DNA from: TMP-86 sp039807285
GTDB taxonomy: Bacteria > Pseudomonadota > Gammaproteobacteria > Steroidobacterales > Steroidobacteraceae
Direction of reading: 5' to 3'
Length of the DNA: 64,000 nt
Assembly (NCBI GenBank): GCA_044226785.1
Contig: JBGAGK010000009.1
Span: 1-64,000 of the forward strand
A model generated the notes under the pieces. That model had not been told where the DNA came from. It saw only the letters and a list, made by a program, of their open reading frames with translations, and made no database searches. The position numbers and the translations under genes are program-made. Positions 7,519 through 17,087 of this stretch are shown here, one piece after another. Each line of letters begins with the position of its first letter. Within the stretch, counting starts at the first letter, position 1.

Positions 7519-9969
7519 ATGCAATGCCCCTCACGCGCCAGTGTCGTCATCGTCGGAGGCGGCATCGCCGGCTGTTCCATTGCCTATCACCTGGTCCGGG
7601 CCGGGATCACGGACGTGGTGTTGCTGGAGCGCCGGCAACTCACCTGCGGCACGACCTGGCATGCGGCGGGTCTGGTCGGTCAATTGCGGGCCACCCGCAA
7701 CCTGACGGAGCTTGCGCAATACACGGCCAGCCTGTTCCACTCCCTCGAAGCAGAGACTGGCCAGGCCACCGGCTTCAGGCAGAACGGATCGATCAGCCTC
7801 GCGCAATCCGCCGCTCGCTTCGAGGAACTCAAGCGCGGGGCATCGATGGGCAAGGGATTCGGCCTGGAAATCGACGTGCTGTCGCCCGGGCAGATTCTGG
7901 AGCGATGGCCCTTGCTGAACGTGGAGGATCTGGTCGGCGGCATCTTCATCGCCCGCGACGGACAGACCAACCCGATCGACACGGCGCAGGCCCTGGCCAA
8001 GGGCGCGCGCATGCGGGGAGCGAAAATATTCGAGAACACGGCGGTCCGGCGCATTCGGGTGGAGAAGGGACGCGCCACCGGCGTGGAACTGGAAGATGGC
8101 TTCATCGCGGCAGACACCGTGGTCCTGTGCGCGGGGATGTGGTCGCATTCGATGGCCTCGGACTGCGGTGCAGCGGTTCCGCTCCATGCAGCCGAGCATT
8201 TCTACATCGTCACCGAGCCGATCAGGGATCTGCCGCGAAACCTGCCCGTGCTGCGCGCGCAGGATGAATGCGCCTACTACAAGGAAGATGCCGGAAAGCT
8301 CCTGCTCGGGTGCTTTGAACCCGTGGCCAAACCCTGGGGCATGAAGGGCATTCCGGCGGATTTCTGCTTCGACACGCTGCCAGCCGACCACGAACACTTC
8401 GAGCCCATCCTGGAAGCGGCGGTGCGGCGTGTACCATTGCTGGCCGAAGCCGGCATACAACTTTTCTTCAACGGTCCGGAGAGTTTTACACCGGACGATC
8501 GCTATTACCTGGGTGAAACACCCGAGGTGCGCGACCTGTTCGTCGCGACGGGTTTCAATTCCGTGGGCATCGCCGCCAGCGGCGGCGTGGGAAAGGTGAT
8601 GGCCGAATGGATCCGGGACCGGCGCCCGCCCATGGACCTTGCGGACATGGACGTGCGCAGGGTCATGCCTTTCCAGGCCAACCGGCGTTACCTGCACGAT
8701 CGCACGGTGGAAACCCTGGGGCTCCTGTACTCCATGCATTGGCCCTACTACCAATACCGCACCGCGCGGGGCGCGCGCCGAAGCCCGCTTCACGACCGCC
8801 TGGTTGCTGCAGGTGCCTGCATGGGCGAGACGGCAGGCTGGGAACGGCCCAACTGGTTTGCCGCACCCGGGGTACAGCCGCAGTACGAGTACGCCTACGG
8901 ACGCCAGAACTGGTTCGATGCGACCCGTGCGGAGTGCCTGGCCGTGCGCGATCAGGTGGCGTTGTTCGATCAGTGCAGTTTTGCGAAATTCCTGGTGCAG
9001 GGGCCTGATGCCTGTTCCCTGCTGAACTGGCTTTCCACGGCTTCGGTGGATGTACCGCCGGGCCGCATCGTGTACACCCAGTGGCTGAATTCACGCGGCG
9101 GCATCGAGGCGGACCTTACGATCACCCGGCTTTCCGATCACGAGTTCTGGGTGGTGACCTCGGCCGTCTGTCAGACCCGCGATCTTGCGTGGCTGCGGCG
9201 CCAGATCGATGAGCGAGGCGCGCACTGCACGGTGACCGACATCACCTCCGGTGTGGCCATGCTGGGGATCATGGGGCCGAACAGCCGCGCGCTGCTGCAG
9301 TCGTTGTCGGGTGCCGACCTTTCCAATGACGGCCATGGATTTGGCTGGTCCCGCACCCTGGAGATCGGCTATGCCACGCTGCGGGCCAGCCGGATCTCCT
9401 ACGTGGGGGAACTGGGCTGGGAACTTTACGTGCCCACCGAACACTGTCTCGATGTCTACGAGCGGCTTCTGGAAGCCGGGGCCTCGCACGGTCTGCAGCA
9501 CGCGGGCTACCACGCCATGGCGGCCTGCCGGGTAGAGAAGGGGTATCGCCACTGGGGCCATGACATCGGCGATGAAGATGACCCGTTCCAGGCAGGCCTG
9601 GGCTTCACGCTGGCCTGGGACAAGCCAGGCGGATTCCTGGGCAGGGACGCACTGCTCGGGCGCAAGTCCGCACCCCTGACGAAGCGTCTGGTCCAGATCA
9701 TGATCGAGGACGCCTCGAAGGACTCACCCCTCCTGTATCACGAGGAACCCATCCTGCGTGACGGGCAGGTGGCAGGATCGATCCGCTCGGGTGCATGGGG
9801 CCATCGTGTCGAGCGATCCCTGGGAATGGGATATGTACAGCACGCAGAAGGAATCACACCGCAATGGCTCTCATCCGGCCAGTGGGAGGTCGAGGTGGCT
9901 TGTGAGCGATATCCGGTCCACGTGCAGCTTCGACCCTGGTATGACCCGAAGAACGAACGCATGAAATGA
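7519..9969 (+). CDS. Dimethylglycine/sarcosine dehydrogenase-like flavoprotein 1
   Basis: 816 residues with the full DMGDH/SARDH layout. An N-terminal DAO-type FAD domain begins with the Rossmann motif VVIVGGGIAGCSIAYHL. The TTWHAAG segment carries the His that binds FAD covalently in this family. A central FAO_M linker lies around residues 370-430, followed by a C-terminal GcvT-like tetrahydrofolate domain with GELGWELYVP. The enzyme should oxidatively demethylate an N-methyl amino acid and pass the one-carbon unit to tetrahydrofolate. It starts 27 bases after the MttB-family gene and overlaps the next gene by four bases, so the three are co-transcribed. The exact substrate cannot be read from sequence. 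Confidence 0.88.
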   Translation: MQCPSRASVVIVGGGIAGCSIAYHLVRAGITDVVLLERRQLTCGTTWHAAGLVGQLRATRNLTELAQYTASLFHSLEAETGQATGFRQNGSISLAQSAARFEELKRGASMGKGFGLEIDVLSPGQILERWPLLNVEDLVGGIFIARDGQTNPIDTAQALAKGARMRGAKIFENTAVRRIRVEKGRATGVELEDGFIAADTVVLCAGMWSHSMASDCGAAVPLHAAEHFYIVTEPIRDLPRNLPVLRAQDECAYYKEDAGKLLLGCFEPVAKPWGMKGIPADFCFDTLPADHEHFEPILEAAVRRVPLLAEAGIQLFFNGPESFTPDDRYYLGETPEVRDLFVATGFNSVGIAASGGVGKVMAEWIRDRRPPMDLADMDVRRVMPFQANRRYLHDRTVETLGLLYSMHWPYYQYRTARGARRSPLHDRLVAAGACMGETAGWERPNWFAAPGVQPQYEYAYGRQNWFDATRAECLAVRDQVALFDQCSFAKFLVQGPDACSLLNWLSTASVDVPPGRIVYTQWLNSRGGIEADLTITRLSDHEFWVVTSAVCQTRDLAWLRRQIDERGAHCTVTDITSGVAMLGIMGPNSRALLQSLSGADLSNDGHGFGWSRTLEIGYATLRASRISYVGELGWELYVPTEHCLDVYERLLEAGASHGLQHAGYHAMAACRVEKGYRHWGHDIGDEDDPFQAGLGFTLAWDKPGGFLGRDALLGRKSAPLTKRLVQIMIEDASKDSPLLYHEEPILRDGQVAGSIRSGAWGHRVERSLGMGYVQHAEGITPQWLSSGQWEVEVACERYPVHVQLRPWYDPKNERMK

Positions 9970-12389
9970 AATCACACGCCAAAGTCGTCGTCATCGGTGG
10001 CGGCGCCGTGGGCTGCAGTGCCCTGTATCACCTGACCCAGCTCGGCGTCCAGGACGTGGTGCTGCTGGAACGTGACGAACTCACGGCCGGCTCGACCTGG
10101 CACGCCGCAGGGAATTGCCCGAATTTCTCGACTTCCTGGAACCTGATCAAGCTCCAGCGCCACAGCACCCGTCTGTATGGCGAACTGGCAAGCCGCGTCG
10201 GGTACGACATCAATTACCATGTGACGGGCAGCATCCGGCTGGCCCATACCCGCGACCGGGTCGATGAATTCCGCCACGTGACCTCGCAGGCTCATGCCCA
10301 GGGCATCGGGTTCGAGATGCTCGACACGAAGCAGATACGCGAGCGCCATCCGTTCCTGGATACCCGGGATATTCTGGCCGGCCTGTGGGATCCGTTCGAC
10401 GGCGACATCGATCCGGCCCAGCTTACGCAAGCGCTGGCCAAGGGTGCACGCGATGCGGGTGCCGAGATCAATCGCAACACGCGTGTCACCGCAATCCAGC
10501 GGCAACGCAGCGGGGAGTGGCTTCTGGTCACCAATCGCGGAGAGATCCGCGCCGAGTCGGTGATCAATGCCGCAGGTTATCGTGGAGGTGAAGTCGCAGC
10601 CATGGTGGGTGCATACCTGCCGATGGTCACGCTGGCTCATCAATACCTGGTCACCGAGGATATTCCTGAACTCCTCGCGCGTGGCGCCGCCCGTCTGCCT
10701 CTGCTGCGTGATCCGGATGTCAGCTACTACCTTCGGCAGGAACGGCACGGCCTGATTCTCGGACCCTACGAGAGTACGCCCAAGGCGCATTGGCTGGAGC
10801 GCATACCCGATGAATTCGCGCACCAGCTGTTCGATGACGAAACCGACCGGCTCGAAAGCTACATTCAGGCAGCCTGCGAACGCGTGCCCATCCTTGGCAG
10901 TGTCGGCGTGAAGACCATCATCAACGGTCCGATTCCCTATGCGCCCGATGGCAACCCCCTGATCGGACCGGCGCCGGGTCTTGCCAATTTCTACCATTGC
11001 TGTGCCTTCACCTTTGGCATAGCGCAGGCGGGCGGTGCGGGAAAGATCATCGCCGAATGGGTGGCGCTCGGGCGGCCGGAGTGGGACATGTGGCCGCTGG
11101 ACTCACGCCGTTACCATTCATATGCGAACCACCGGTTCACCCTGGCCAAGGCGCTGGAGACCTACGGCAACGAGTATGGCGTGGCTTATCCGGCCGAAGA
11201 GCGCCCCGCCGGCCGGCCTGCCAAGACCTCGCCGGCTTACCCGCGCCTGCAGGCCAAGGGCGCATGCTTTGGAGCACGCGGGGGCTGGGAGCGGGCCGTG
11301 TATTTTCAGGAGGGCAGCAAGAAGTCGGGGCCTGAGTTGTCATTCCGGCGACCGGGGTGGCATGCAGCCGTGAAGCGGGAATGCGAAGCGGCCCACGAGC
11401 GCGTGGCTGTGCTGGATCTGCCGGGTTTCACCAAATTCGATCTGCGCGGGCCCGATGCAGCGCGATGGCTCGACCATCTGACCTGCAGCAGCCTGCCGCG
11501 GATCGGGCGTACCTCACTGAGCTATTTCTGCAACGAGCAGGGCGGCATCGTCACCGAAATGACGATTACGCGGTTCTCTGATGAGCATTTCTGGCTGATC
11601 AGTGCGGCAGCAGGCGAATTGCATGACGAGCACTGGCTCCGGGCCCACCTGCCACCTGGTGCATCGATCCGGCTGGAGAATCTTTCATCGCGCTACGGCA
11701 CGCTGATAGTAGTTGGCCCACGGTCACGCGAACTTCTTGGGCAACTGACCCGCGATGATCTGTCCAACGATGCATTCCCCTGGTTGTCGATGCGGAAGAT
11801 CGACATCGGCTATACGACGGCGATTGCCTTGCGCGTCAACTACGTGGGCGAACTGGGCTGGGAGCTGCACTTGCCGGTGGAACATCTGGTGTCGGTCTAC
11901 GATCTGCTGCAATCGGCCGGAAAGTCCCTTGGTATCGCCGATTTCGGCCTTTACGCCATGGACAGCCTGCGCCTGGAAAAATGCTACCGGTCCTGGAAGG
12001 CCGATCTGACCACGGAATACACACCATTCATGGCGTCGCTCGACCGGTTCGTGAAGCTGGACAAGCCGGGTGGTTTCATCGGCCAGGAGGCGCTGCGAGC
12101 CGAGGCACAAGCTACACCCCGCGAGCGGTTCGTACCGCTGATCGTCGATGCCGCCGATGCCGATGCGGCTGCGGTATCCATCGTGTACCAGGGGAGCGCA
12201 TGCGTGGGGCTGGTGACATCCGGGGGATTCGGATACCGGCTCGGACAGAGCATCGCGCTCGCTTATGTGCGCAGTGATCTGGCCATCCCGGGGACGCTGC
12301 TGGAAGTCGGGATTCTGGGCGAGAGGCGTACCGCGACCGTCGGCCAGGAGCCGCTGTTCGACCCCCAGAACCTGCGATTGCGCGCCTGA
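9966..12389 (+). CDS. Dimethylglycine/sarcosine dehydrogenase-like flavoprotein 2
   Basis: 807 residues, a paralogue of the preceding gene with the same architecture: FAD Rossmann motif VVVIGGGAVGCSALYHL, flavinylation-type STWHAAG, FAO_M linker, and GcvT folate domain with GELGWELHLP. The two copies differ in the FAD-proximal region (GNCPNFSTSW here, GLVGQLRATR in copy 1), suggesting different substrates, for example successive demethylation steps. It overlaps copy 1 by ATGA. It ends five bases before a convergent gene. Confidence 0.88.
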   Translation: MKSHAKVVVIGGGAVGCSALYHLTQLGVQDVVLLERDELTAGSTWHAAGNCPNFSTSWNLIKLQRHSTRLYGELASRVGYDINYHVTGSIRLAHTRDRVDEFRHVTSQAHAQGIGFEMLDTKQIRERHPFLDTRDILAGLWDPFDGDIDPAQLTQALAKGARDAGAEINRNTRVTAIQRQRSGEWLLVTNRGEIRAESVINAAGYRGGEVAAMVGAYLPMVTLAHQYLVTEDIPELLARGAARLPLLRDPDVSYYLRQERHGLILGPYESTPKAHWLERIPDEFAHQLFDDETDRLESYIQAACERVPILGSVGVKTIINGPIPYAPDGNPLIGPAPGLANFYHCCAFTFGIAQAGGAGKIIAEWVALGRPEWDMWPLDSRRYHSYANHRFTLAKALETYGNEYGVAYPAEERPAGRPAKTSPAYPRLQAKGACFGARGGWERAVYFQEGSKKSGPELSFRRPGWHAAVKRECEAAHERVAVLDLPGFTKFDLRGPDAARWLDHLTCSSLPRIGRTSLSYFCNEQGGIVTEMTITRFSDEHFWLISAAAGELHDEHWLRAHLPPGASIRLENLSSRYGTLIVVGPRSRELLGQLTRDDLSNDAFPWLSMRKIDIGYTTAIALRVNYVGELGWELHLPVEHLVSVYDLLQSAGKSLGIADFGLYAMDSLRLEKCYRSWKADLTTEYTPFMASLDRFVKLDKPGGFIGQEALRAEAQATPRERFVPLIVDAADADAAAVSIVYQGSACVGLVTSGGFGYRLGQSIALAYVRSDLAIPGTLLEVGILGERRTATVGQEPLFDPQNLRLRA

Positions 12390-12394
12390 AGTGT

Positions 12395-13270
12395 CTAGCG
12401 GATGATCTTGGATGCGGTGGCCGACATCGCGCTTTCGATGCCTGCTGTCGTATAAGCCACCACGGCGAAATACCACGTCCCAGCGCCCAATCCTTCGATC
12501 GATGCGCTGGTGGTTCCCGAACCGCCAACCGTCAACTGCCTTCCAAGGGAGGACAGACTGGTTCCGTAGTGGATGCGGTAGCCGGCAAGATTCGTCAGCG
12601 CCGACCCGTCGGTGTTCTTCGACGGCCTGATCCACGACAGCAGGGCATTGCCGTTCCCCGTCGATGCCTTCGTGACCGTGATCGCGAATGCCGGCGTGGT
12701 CGCGCTGGTCTTCGAATCGGTCACCTTGATCGCAATATTCGAGAATTTGGCCACGTTGCTGGCTGAGGGTGTACCCGACAGCGTGCCGTTCGTGGTGTTG
12801 AAGCTTGCCCATGCCGGCTTGCTGGTGATGGAGAAGGTGAGACGGGCTCCGGCCGGCGCGCTCACCGTCGGGCGGAAACTGAAGTAGGAGCCGGCCTCGA
12901 CCGACGAAGCAGGTGTTCCGGAGATCTTCACACTCGAGTTCGATGCGGCCTTGACCGTGATGGAAAACGGTCCGAGCGCCGCTCCGTGCACGCCGTCCCA
13001 GGACATCAGCTTGATGCCTGACCAGGTTCCGGTCGCCGTGGGGGTGCCCGACAGCGCGCCGGTGGCGTAGTTGTAAGCGAGCCATCGCGGCTTGCCCTGG
13101 ATGTAGTACTTCACCGTCTTGGGATTCGCATTGGTGAGTGTGGGCTTGAAGTAGTAGGGCGCCCCGACCGTTGTCGAAGTCACCGGTGTTCCCAGCAGCG
13201 CAGCGCCTGCCGTCATCGGAAGAACCGCCACCAGCCCGAACAGGACAAATCTCAATGCGTCGCGTGCCAT
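12395..13270 (-). CDS. Secreted protein with two Ig-like domains and a fibronectin III domain
   Basis: About 291 residues. A signal peptide (MARDALRFVL... ending near TAGAA) is followed by two cadherin/He_PIG-type Ig-like repeats, each ending in a GTLSGTP/GALSGTP motif, and a C-terminal fibronectin type III-like segment (LAGYRIHYG, AGTWYFAVVAYTTAG). Such proteins are extracellular or surface-attached, and no enzyme domain is visible. The ATG at 13270 was chosen because GGAG lies nine bases upstream; two earlier in-frame ATGs (13279, 13285) overlap that site. It stands alone, convergent with the flavoprotein operon. Confidence 0.75.
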   Translation of the reverse strand: MARDALRFVLFGLVAVLPMTAGAALLGTPVTSTTVGAPYYFKPTLTNANPKTVKYYIQGKPRWLAYNYATGALSGTPTATGTWSGIKLMSWDGVHGAALGPFSITVKAASNSSVKISGTPASSVEAGSYFSFRPTVSAPAGARLTFSITSKPAWASFNTTNGTLSGTPSASNVAKFSNIAIKVTDSKTSATTPAFAITVTKASTGNGNALLSWIRPSKNTDGSALTNLAGYRIHYGTSLSSLGRQLTVGGSGTTSASIEGLGAGTWYFAVVAYTTAGIESAMSATASKIIR

Positions 13271-13491
13271 CAAACTCATCTCCATCGTTCTGCCATCACT
13301 TGCGCTGCCGGGTAGGGATTTAACGAAGCCCGGAGCCTCGATGCAATTGTCTCGATGAGCAGACACCCCGGCGGACAGGCACATGAACTCCGGGCTTTTC
13401 CCGCAGGAATCGGCGGGACCTCGAGTGAGCTGCTACGTTAAGTCAAATGAGGCGGGCTCACCGGGAGCAGAATCCGTGATCGCCATCGCAT

Positions 13492-14559
13492 TCAGCGCAG
13501 CCGCAATGGCTGGCCATATCCGGTCAATTCCAGATAGCCATGCCCGGTGAGCGGGCCTTGTCGCGCCTGCACGGCGCCTTCCCAGTAGATGGCGCCCGTG
13601 GTTGCACGGGTGTCGTTTTCCTGGTCATCGAACAGCGGGATCAGATGAATCCGGCGATCGAACACCTGGATGATCCATTCCACCGGGTAGACTGTGCCGG
13701 TTTTCGAAGATCGCCAGTAGCGTTGAGGAATGAAGCGGACGTCCCGCGGCGCGGCAGTCCGCACCGTTCCATCCGCCAGGCGCAACGACCCGCCTGCCCA
13801 GCGCACACTGCCATCGATTGCGCGAATCCGGAAGGCCATCAGCGCCGACCCGTCGTCGAAATTGATGCCTGTCCAGTCCCATCCGGCCGCTTTCGCGTCC
13901 AGATATTCGCTCGACCATTCATGGTCCAGCCATGCCTCACCGTTCACCGCTTCAGCGCCGCTGGAATCCATCAGGGTGCCACTCACGGCCAGATGAGGGA
14001 GACTGTAGTAGTAGCTCGCTGAGGCGGGCGAGGGGCCCTTGCGGCTGAAGCCGGCATCGCCCTGGAGGAGTGGCGCCTGTGCCGGATTGAGCACCAGTTC
14101 GAAGGAAAATTCCGTACCCTGCATGCTGGCATGGAAACGGCCCGCTTCACGCCACAGTTTCCAGGCATCGATCCAGACGTCAGTCTCTCCTTCCATCGCT
14201 CCGGCGAGGCCAAGACCGGCGCGAGCCACCCGCTGTTCCTGGCGCAGACGGGCCAGGCGCGGATCGCTGAGTGCGGCGTGGGCGATGATCAGTTGGCGGG
14301 GCGTGAAATGACTGGGATTGCTTCCTGTCAATTCCGGGTCGGTGCGGGAACGGAAGAAGGTGATCTGGAAGCCCCGGGGCCCGTGCGCCCCCTGCAACCA
14401 TCCCGTCACATACCACCATTCGGTGCGGAAGCCGGGATGAGAGCCATGATCCCGGGGAAAGGCGATGACGTATCCAGGTACGGCCGGGGCCGCTTCATCC
14501 GGCGTGGCCGACCGAGATGTTGCAGGCAGCAGCGCGGCAAGGCACCAGAAAAAGTGCAT
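13492..14559 (-). CDS. AttH/CrtC-like exported lipocalin-fold protein
   Basis: 355 residues with an N-terminal signal peptide (MHFFWCLAALLPATSRSA). The body has hallmarks of the AttH/CrtC family (COG5621 'predicted secreted hydrolase'): HPGFRTEWWYVTGWL near the start, GEAWLDHEWSS in the middle and GYLELTGY at the end. Relatives include hydroxyneurosporene synthase and AttH, a double-lipocalin fold. It starts 11 bases after the ABC permease stop, so it belongs to that transporter operon. By analogy with attEFGH-type clusters it may receive a lipid or hydrophobic ligand. The function is unproven. Confidence 0.8.
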   Translation of the reverse strand: MHFFWCLAALLPATSRSATPDEAAPAVPGYVIAFPRDHGSHPGFRTEWWYVTGWLQGAHGPRGFQITFFRSRTDPELTGSNPSHFTPRQLIIAHAALSDPRLARLRQEQRVARAGLGLAGAMEGETDVWIDAWKLWREAGRFHASMQGTEFSFELVLNPAQAPLLQGDAGFSRKGPSPASASYYYSLPHLAVSGTLMDSSGAEAVNGEAWLDHEWSSEYLDAKAAGWDWTGINFDDGSALMAFRIRAIDGSVRWAGGSLRLADGTVRTAAPRDVRFIPQRYWRSSKTGTVYPVEWIIQVFDRRIHLIPLFDDQENDTRATTGAIYWEGAVQARQGPLTGHGYLELTGYGQPLRLR

Positions 14560-14570
14560 CGGAATCCGCC

Positions 14571-17087
14571 TCACCAGTCCTCCCGGACTGCCCGTATGGC
14601 ATCCTCGCTGAGCGCATGTCGTCCGCTCACCAGTGCCGCAAGAGCCGATGCACCGATCAGGATACTTGCGATCACGCACAATTGTTGCACGGGAAGAACC
14701 AGGTCGATGCTCCAGTTGAATGACTGGCGGTTGATGACGAACACGAGCACTAGGCTCAACACCAGACCCAGAGCGAGCCCGCATGCCACACCGACGGAAG
14801 CACTGATCAGACCTTCGGTGGCCAGCAGGGCAAGGACCTGACGCTTCAACATGCCGACATGACGCAACACTCCGAATTCGGAACGGCGCGCGATGGCGGT
14901 AAAGCTCGCGGCGACACTGATACCGGTGAGACCCAGCACGACCGCCAGGATTTCAAGCGCATAGGTGACGGCAAATGCCCGATCGAAAATGCCCAGGGAT
15001 CTGCGTTTGATATCCGTGCTGCTGCGGATCTCCAGCGCGCCACCGGCATCCAGACTGTGCCTGATGGAGCGGATCGCCAGATCTGCATCAGCGCCGGGTG
15101 CCAGCTGGACCGACCCCTCGTTGGCAGAAACGTCACGGCTGAGTTCCTCATAGAGGGCGCGATCGATGACCACGGCTCCTTCACCATGCGCATAATCCCG
15201 CCAGATCCCTGCAATGGTGAACGAAAAGACCCTGTCAACGACCGGAATCGTCATATGCTGGCCCGTGCGCAGGGAGTACCGGTCGGCCAGGGCCTCGGAG
15301 ACCCAGACTGCATTGCCCGAAATCGGTCCGGCCGCCGTCACGAGCGGCAGGATGCGAGCCGGTTGATCCGACTGCATGTCGCGCGCGATGAGTGTGACCG
15401 GGGGTGAGCCCGCCTGAAGTATCACGGTCCGCGTGCGACGGAACTGCGCCCGGGCCACTCCGGGCAACCCGGCCACCGCCCGTTGCGCAGCCTGATCCCA
15501 CGCAGCCGTATCACTGCCCGCAGGCAGGCGCACCTGGATGTCCGCAGGCAGCATCCGGTCAAGCCAATGGCCGAATGACTGACGAAACGAATGCACCATT
15601 ACGATCATCGAGACCATGAACGCAAAGCTCACGATGATGGGTACGAGGCTGAGGAAAACAGTGTGCGGATTGCCGCGCAACTGAGCCAATGCGAGCCGCC
15701 ATTCACCGGGGCGCATGTCCGGCAATCGCGCAAGAAGCAGCTTCGTGAGGCCAGGAATCCACATGACCGTGCCGAACAACAGCAGTGCCACTGACAGGTA
15801 GCCGGCCATGGGAAGTCCGTGAACGGCCGGAAGTGCAAGCAGCGCCGTACCGCTCAGGACCATGGCCAGACCCGGGATGAATGCGCGGTGAGGCCGCGAA
15901 TCCTCTGCGACATCACCGGATCTGAGTCCGCGGGCCGGATCCCGCCGCGCCGCATGCCGCGCGGGCAGTGCAGTCGCCGCACAGGTGGCAATCGTACCGA
16001 TCAGCATTGCCGCGACCATCGCCAATGCATGCCATTGGGGCCACGCGCCCCTGAGACGCAGTTGCATGTTGCCGAGATTGCCTTCCAGCCAGTGCACGAC
16101 GATCGAAGCGAGCAAGGCCCCGATGGCCACGCCCAGCAGGGAGGCCAGCGCGCCAATCACCAGACCCTCTCCCAGAAGGCCTATCTGGATCTGTGCGCGC
16201 GCGAAGCCGAGGGCCCGCATCAATGCGATGGACTGACGTCGGCGCAACATGGCCAGAGACTGGATCGAAAACACGAGAAATCCCGCCGTCAGGAGAGCTA
16301 CGAGCGCCAGCATGTTGAGATTTACGCGATACGCCCGGGTCGCGCCGGCGGCACGGGACGTCTCCACCGCAGCCGGGGTGGCAGCCACACCGGCGGGCAG
16401 GAGCGGCGAGAGTGAGGCCATGAACTCGCCTGCGCTCGTTCCAGGCTCGAGGGCAAGGTCCAGCCGGTTCAGGCGGCCCAGTCGGGCAAAGGTCCATTGC
16501 GCCGAGGCGATGTCCATCAATCCGGCTGCCTGCGGGTAGCTTTTCCCCGACATGACGCCCAGCACCTTCAATGTCCGCATGCGGTTGCCAACGGTCACTG
16601 AAAAGTCATCCCCTGCCGACAGCGACAGTTCCTGCGCTGCCGGATGACTGAGCCAGATGCCATTCGCTGCGAACAGTGAACGGACATTCCCGCTGCCGAT
16701 ATCGGCCAGCAGCGCTGGCTGGAGCACCGCCGCACGGAATACGTCGATACCGATGATGTGCAATGGCTTCTGTCGGCCGGGTACGGGTGCCATGACTTCC
16801 AGCATCGGGCTTGCGATACGCACCCGCGGATCGCGAGCCAGCTGCGGATACAACGATTCGTCGAAGCCGTCTCCGGAACCCCGGATGACCACATCCGCCT
16901 CACCGACCAGTCGGCGCGAAGCGGCCGTGAATTCGTCTACCGCAGTTGCATTGACCAGAAACACCGAAGTGCCCAGGGCAACGCCCAGAGCGATCACCAC
17001 TACCATGATGGCCAGGCGCGCCGGTTGCTGGCGAAGCTGCGCGAAGAACAGGATGCGCAGCGCAAGCCACCCGGGGCGGCTGCTCAT
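14571..17087 (-). CDS. FtsX-type ABC transporter permease (double FtsX)
   Basis: 838 residues. It has an N-terminal membrane helix (about 25-45), a large periplasmic domain, a first FtsX block of three helices (about 260-385), further helices near 410-470 and 475-505, a second periplasmic domain, and a C-terminal FtsX block (about 715-830). This is the single-chain form of the LolCE/MacB-like type VII ABC systems, which move lipids or lipoproteins, or transmit force, without a classic substrate channel. It overlaps the ATPase gene by four bases upstream and is followed by the AttH-like gene. The substrate is unknown. Confidence 0.88.
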   Translation of the reverse strand: MSSRPGWLALRILFFAQLRQQPARLAIMVVVIALGVALGTSVFLVNATAVDEFTAASRRLVGEADVVIRGSGDGFDESLYPQLARDPRVRIASPMLEVMAPVPGRQKPLHIIGIDVFRAAVLQPALLADIGSGNVRSLFAANGIWLSHPAAQELSLSAGDDFSVTVGNRMRTLKVLGVMSGKSYPQAAGLMDIASAQWTFARLGRLNRLDLALEPGTSAGEFMASLSPLLPAGVAATPAAVETSRAAGATRAYRVNLNMLALVALLTAGFLVFSIQSLAMLRRRQSIALMRALGFARAQIQIGLLGEGLVIGALASLLGVAIGALLASIVVHWLEGNLGNMQLRLRGAWPQWHALAMVAAMLIGTIATCAATALPARHAARRDPARGLRSGDVAEDSRPHRAFIPGLAMVLSGTALLALPAVHGLPMAGYLSVALLLFGTVMWIPGLTKLLLARLPDMRPGEWRLALAQLRGNPHTVFLSLVPIIVSFAFMVSMIVMVHSFRQSFGHWLDRMLPADIQVRLPAGSDTAAWDQAAQRAVAGLPGVARAQFRRTRTVILQAGSPPVTLIARDMQSDQPARILPLVTAAGPISGNAVWVSEALADRYSLRTGQHMTIPVVDRVFSFTIAGIWRDYAHGEGAVVIDRALYEELSRDVSANEGSVQLAPGADADLAIRSIRHSLDAGGALEIRSSTDIKRRSLGIFDRAFAVTYALEILAVVLGLTGISVAASFTAIARRSEFGVLRHVGMLKRQVLALLATEGLISASVGVACGLALGLVLSLVLVFVINRQSFNWSIDLVLPVQQLCVIASILIGASALAALVSGRHALSEDAIRAVREDW

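Noticed and set aside
5626..7524. 632-codon open frame antisense to the MttB-family gene
   Set aside because: It is fully antisense to a clear family member, its translation is rich in His, Arg and Gly with no recognisable domain, and long antisense frames are common in high-GC DNA.
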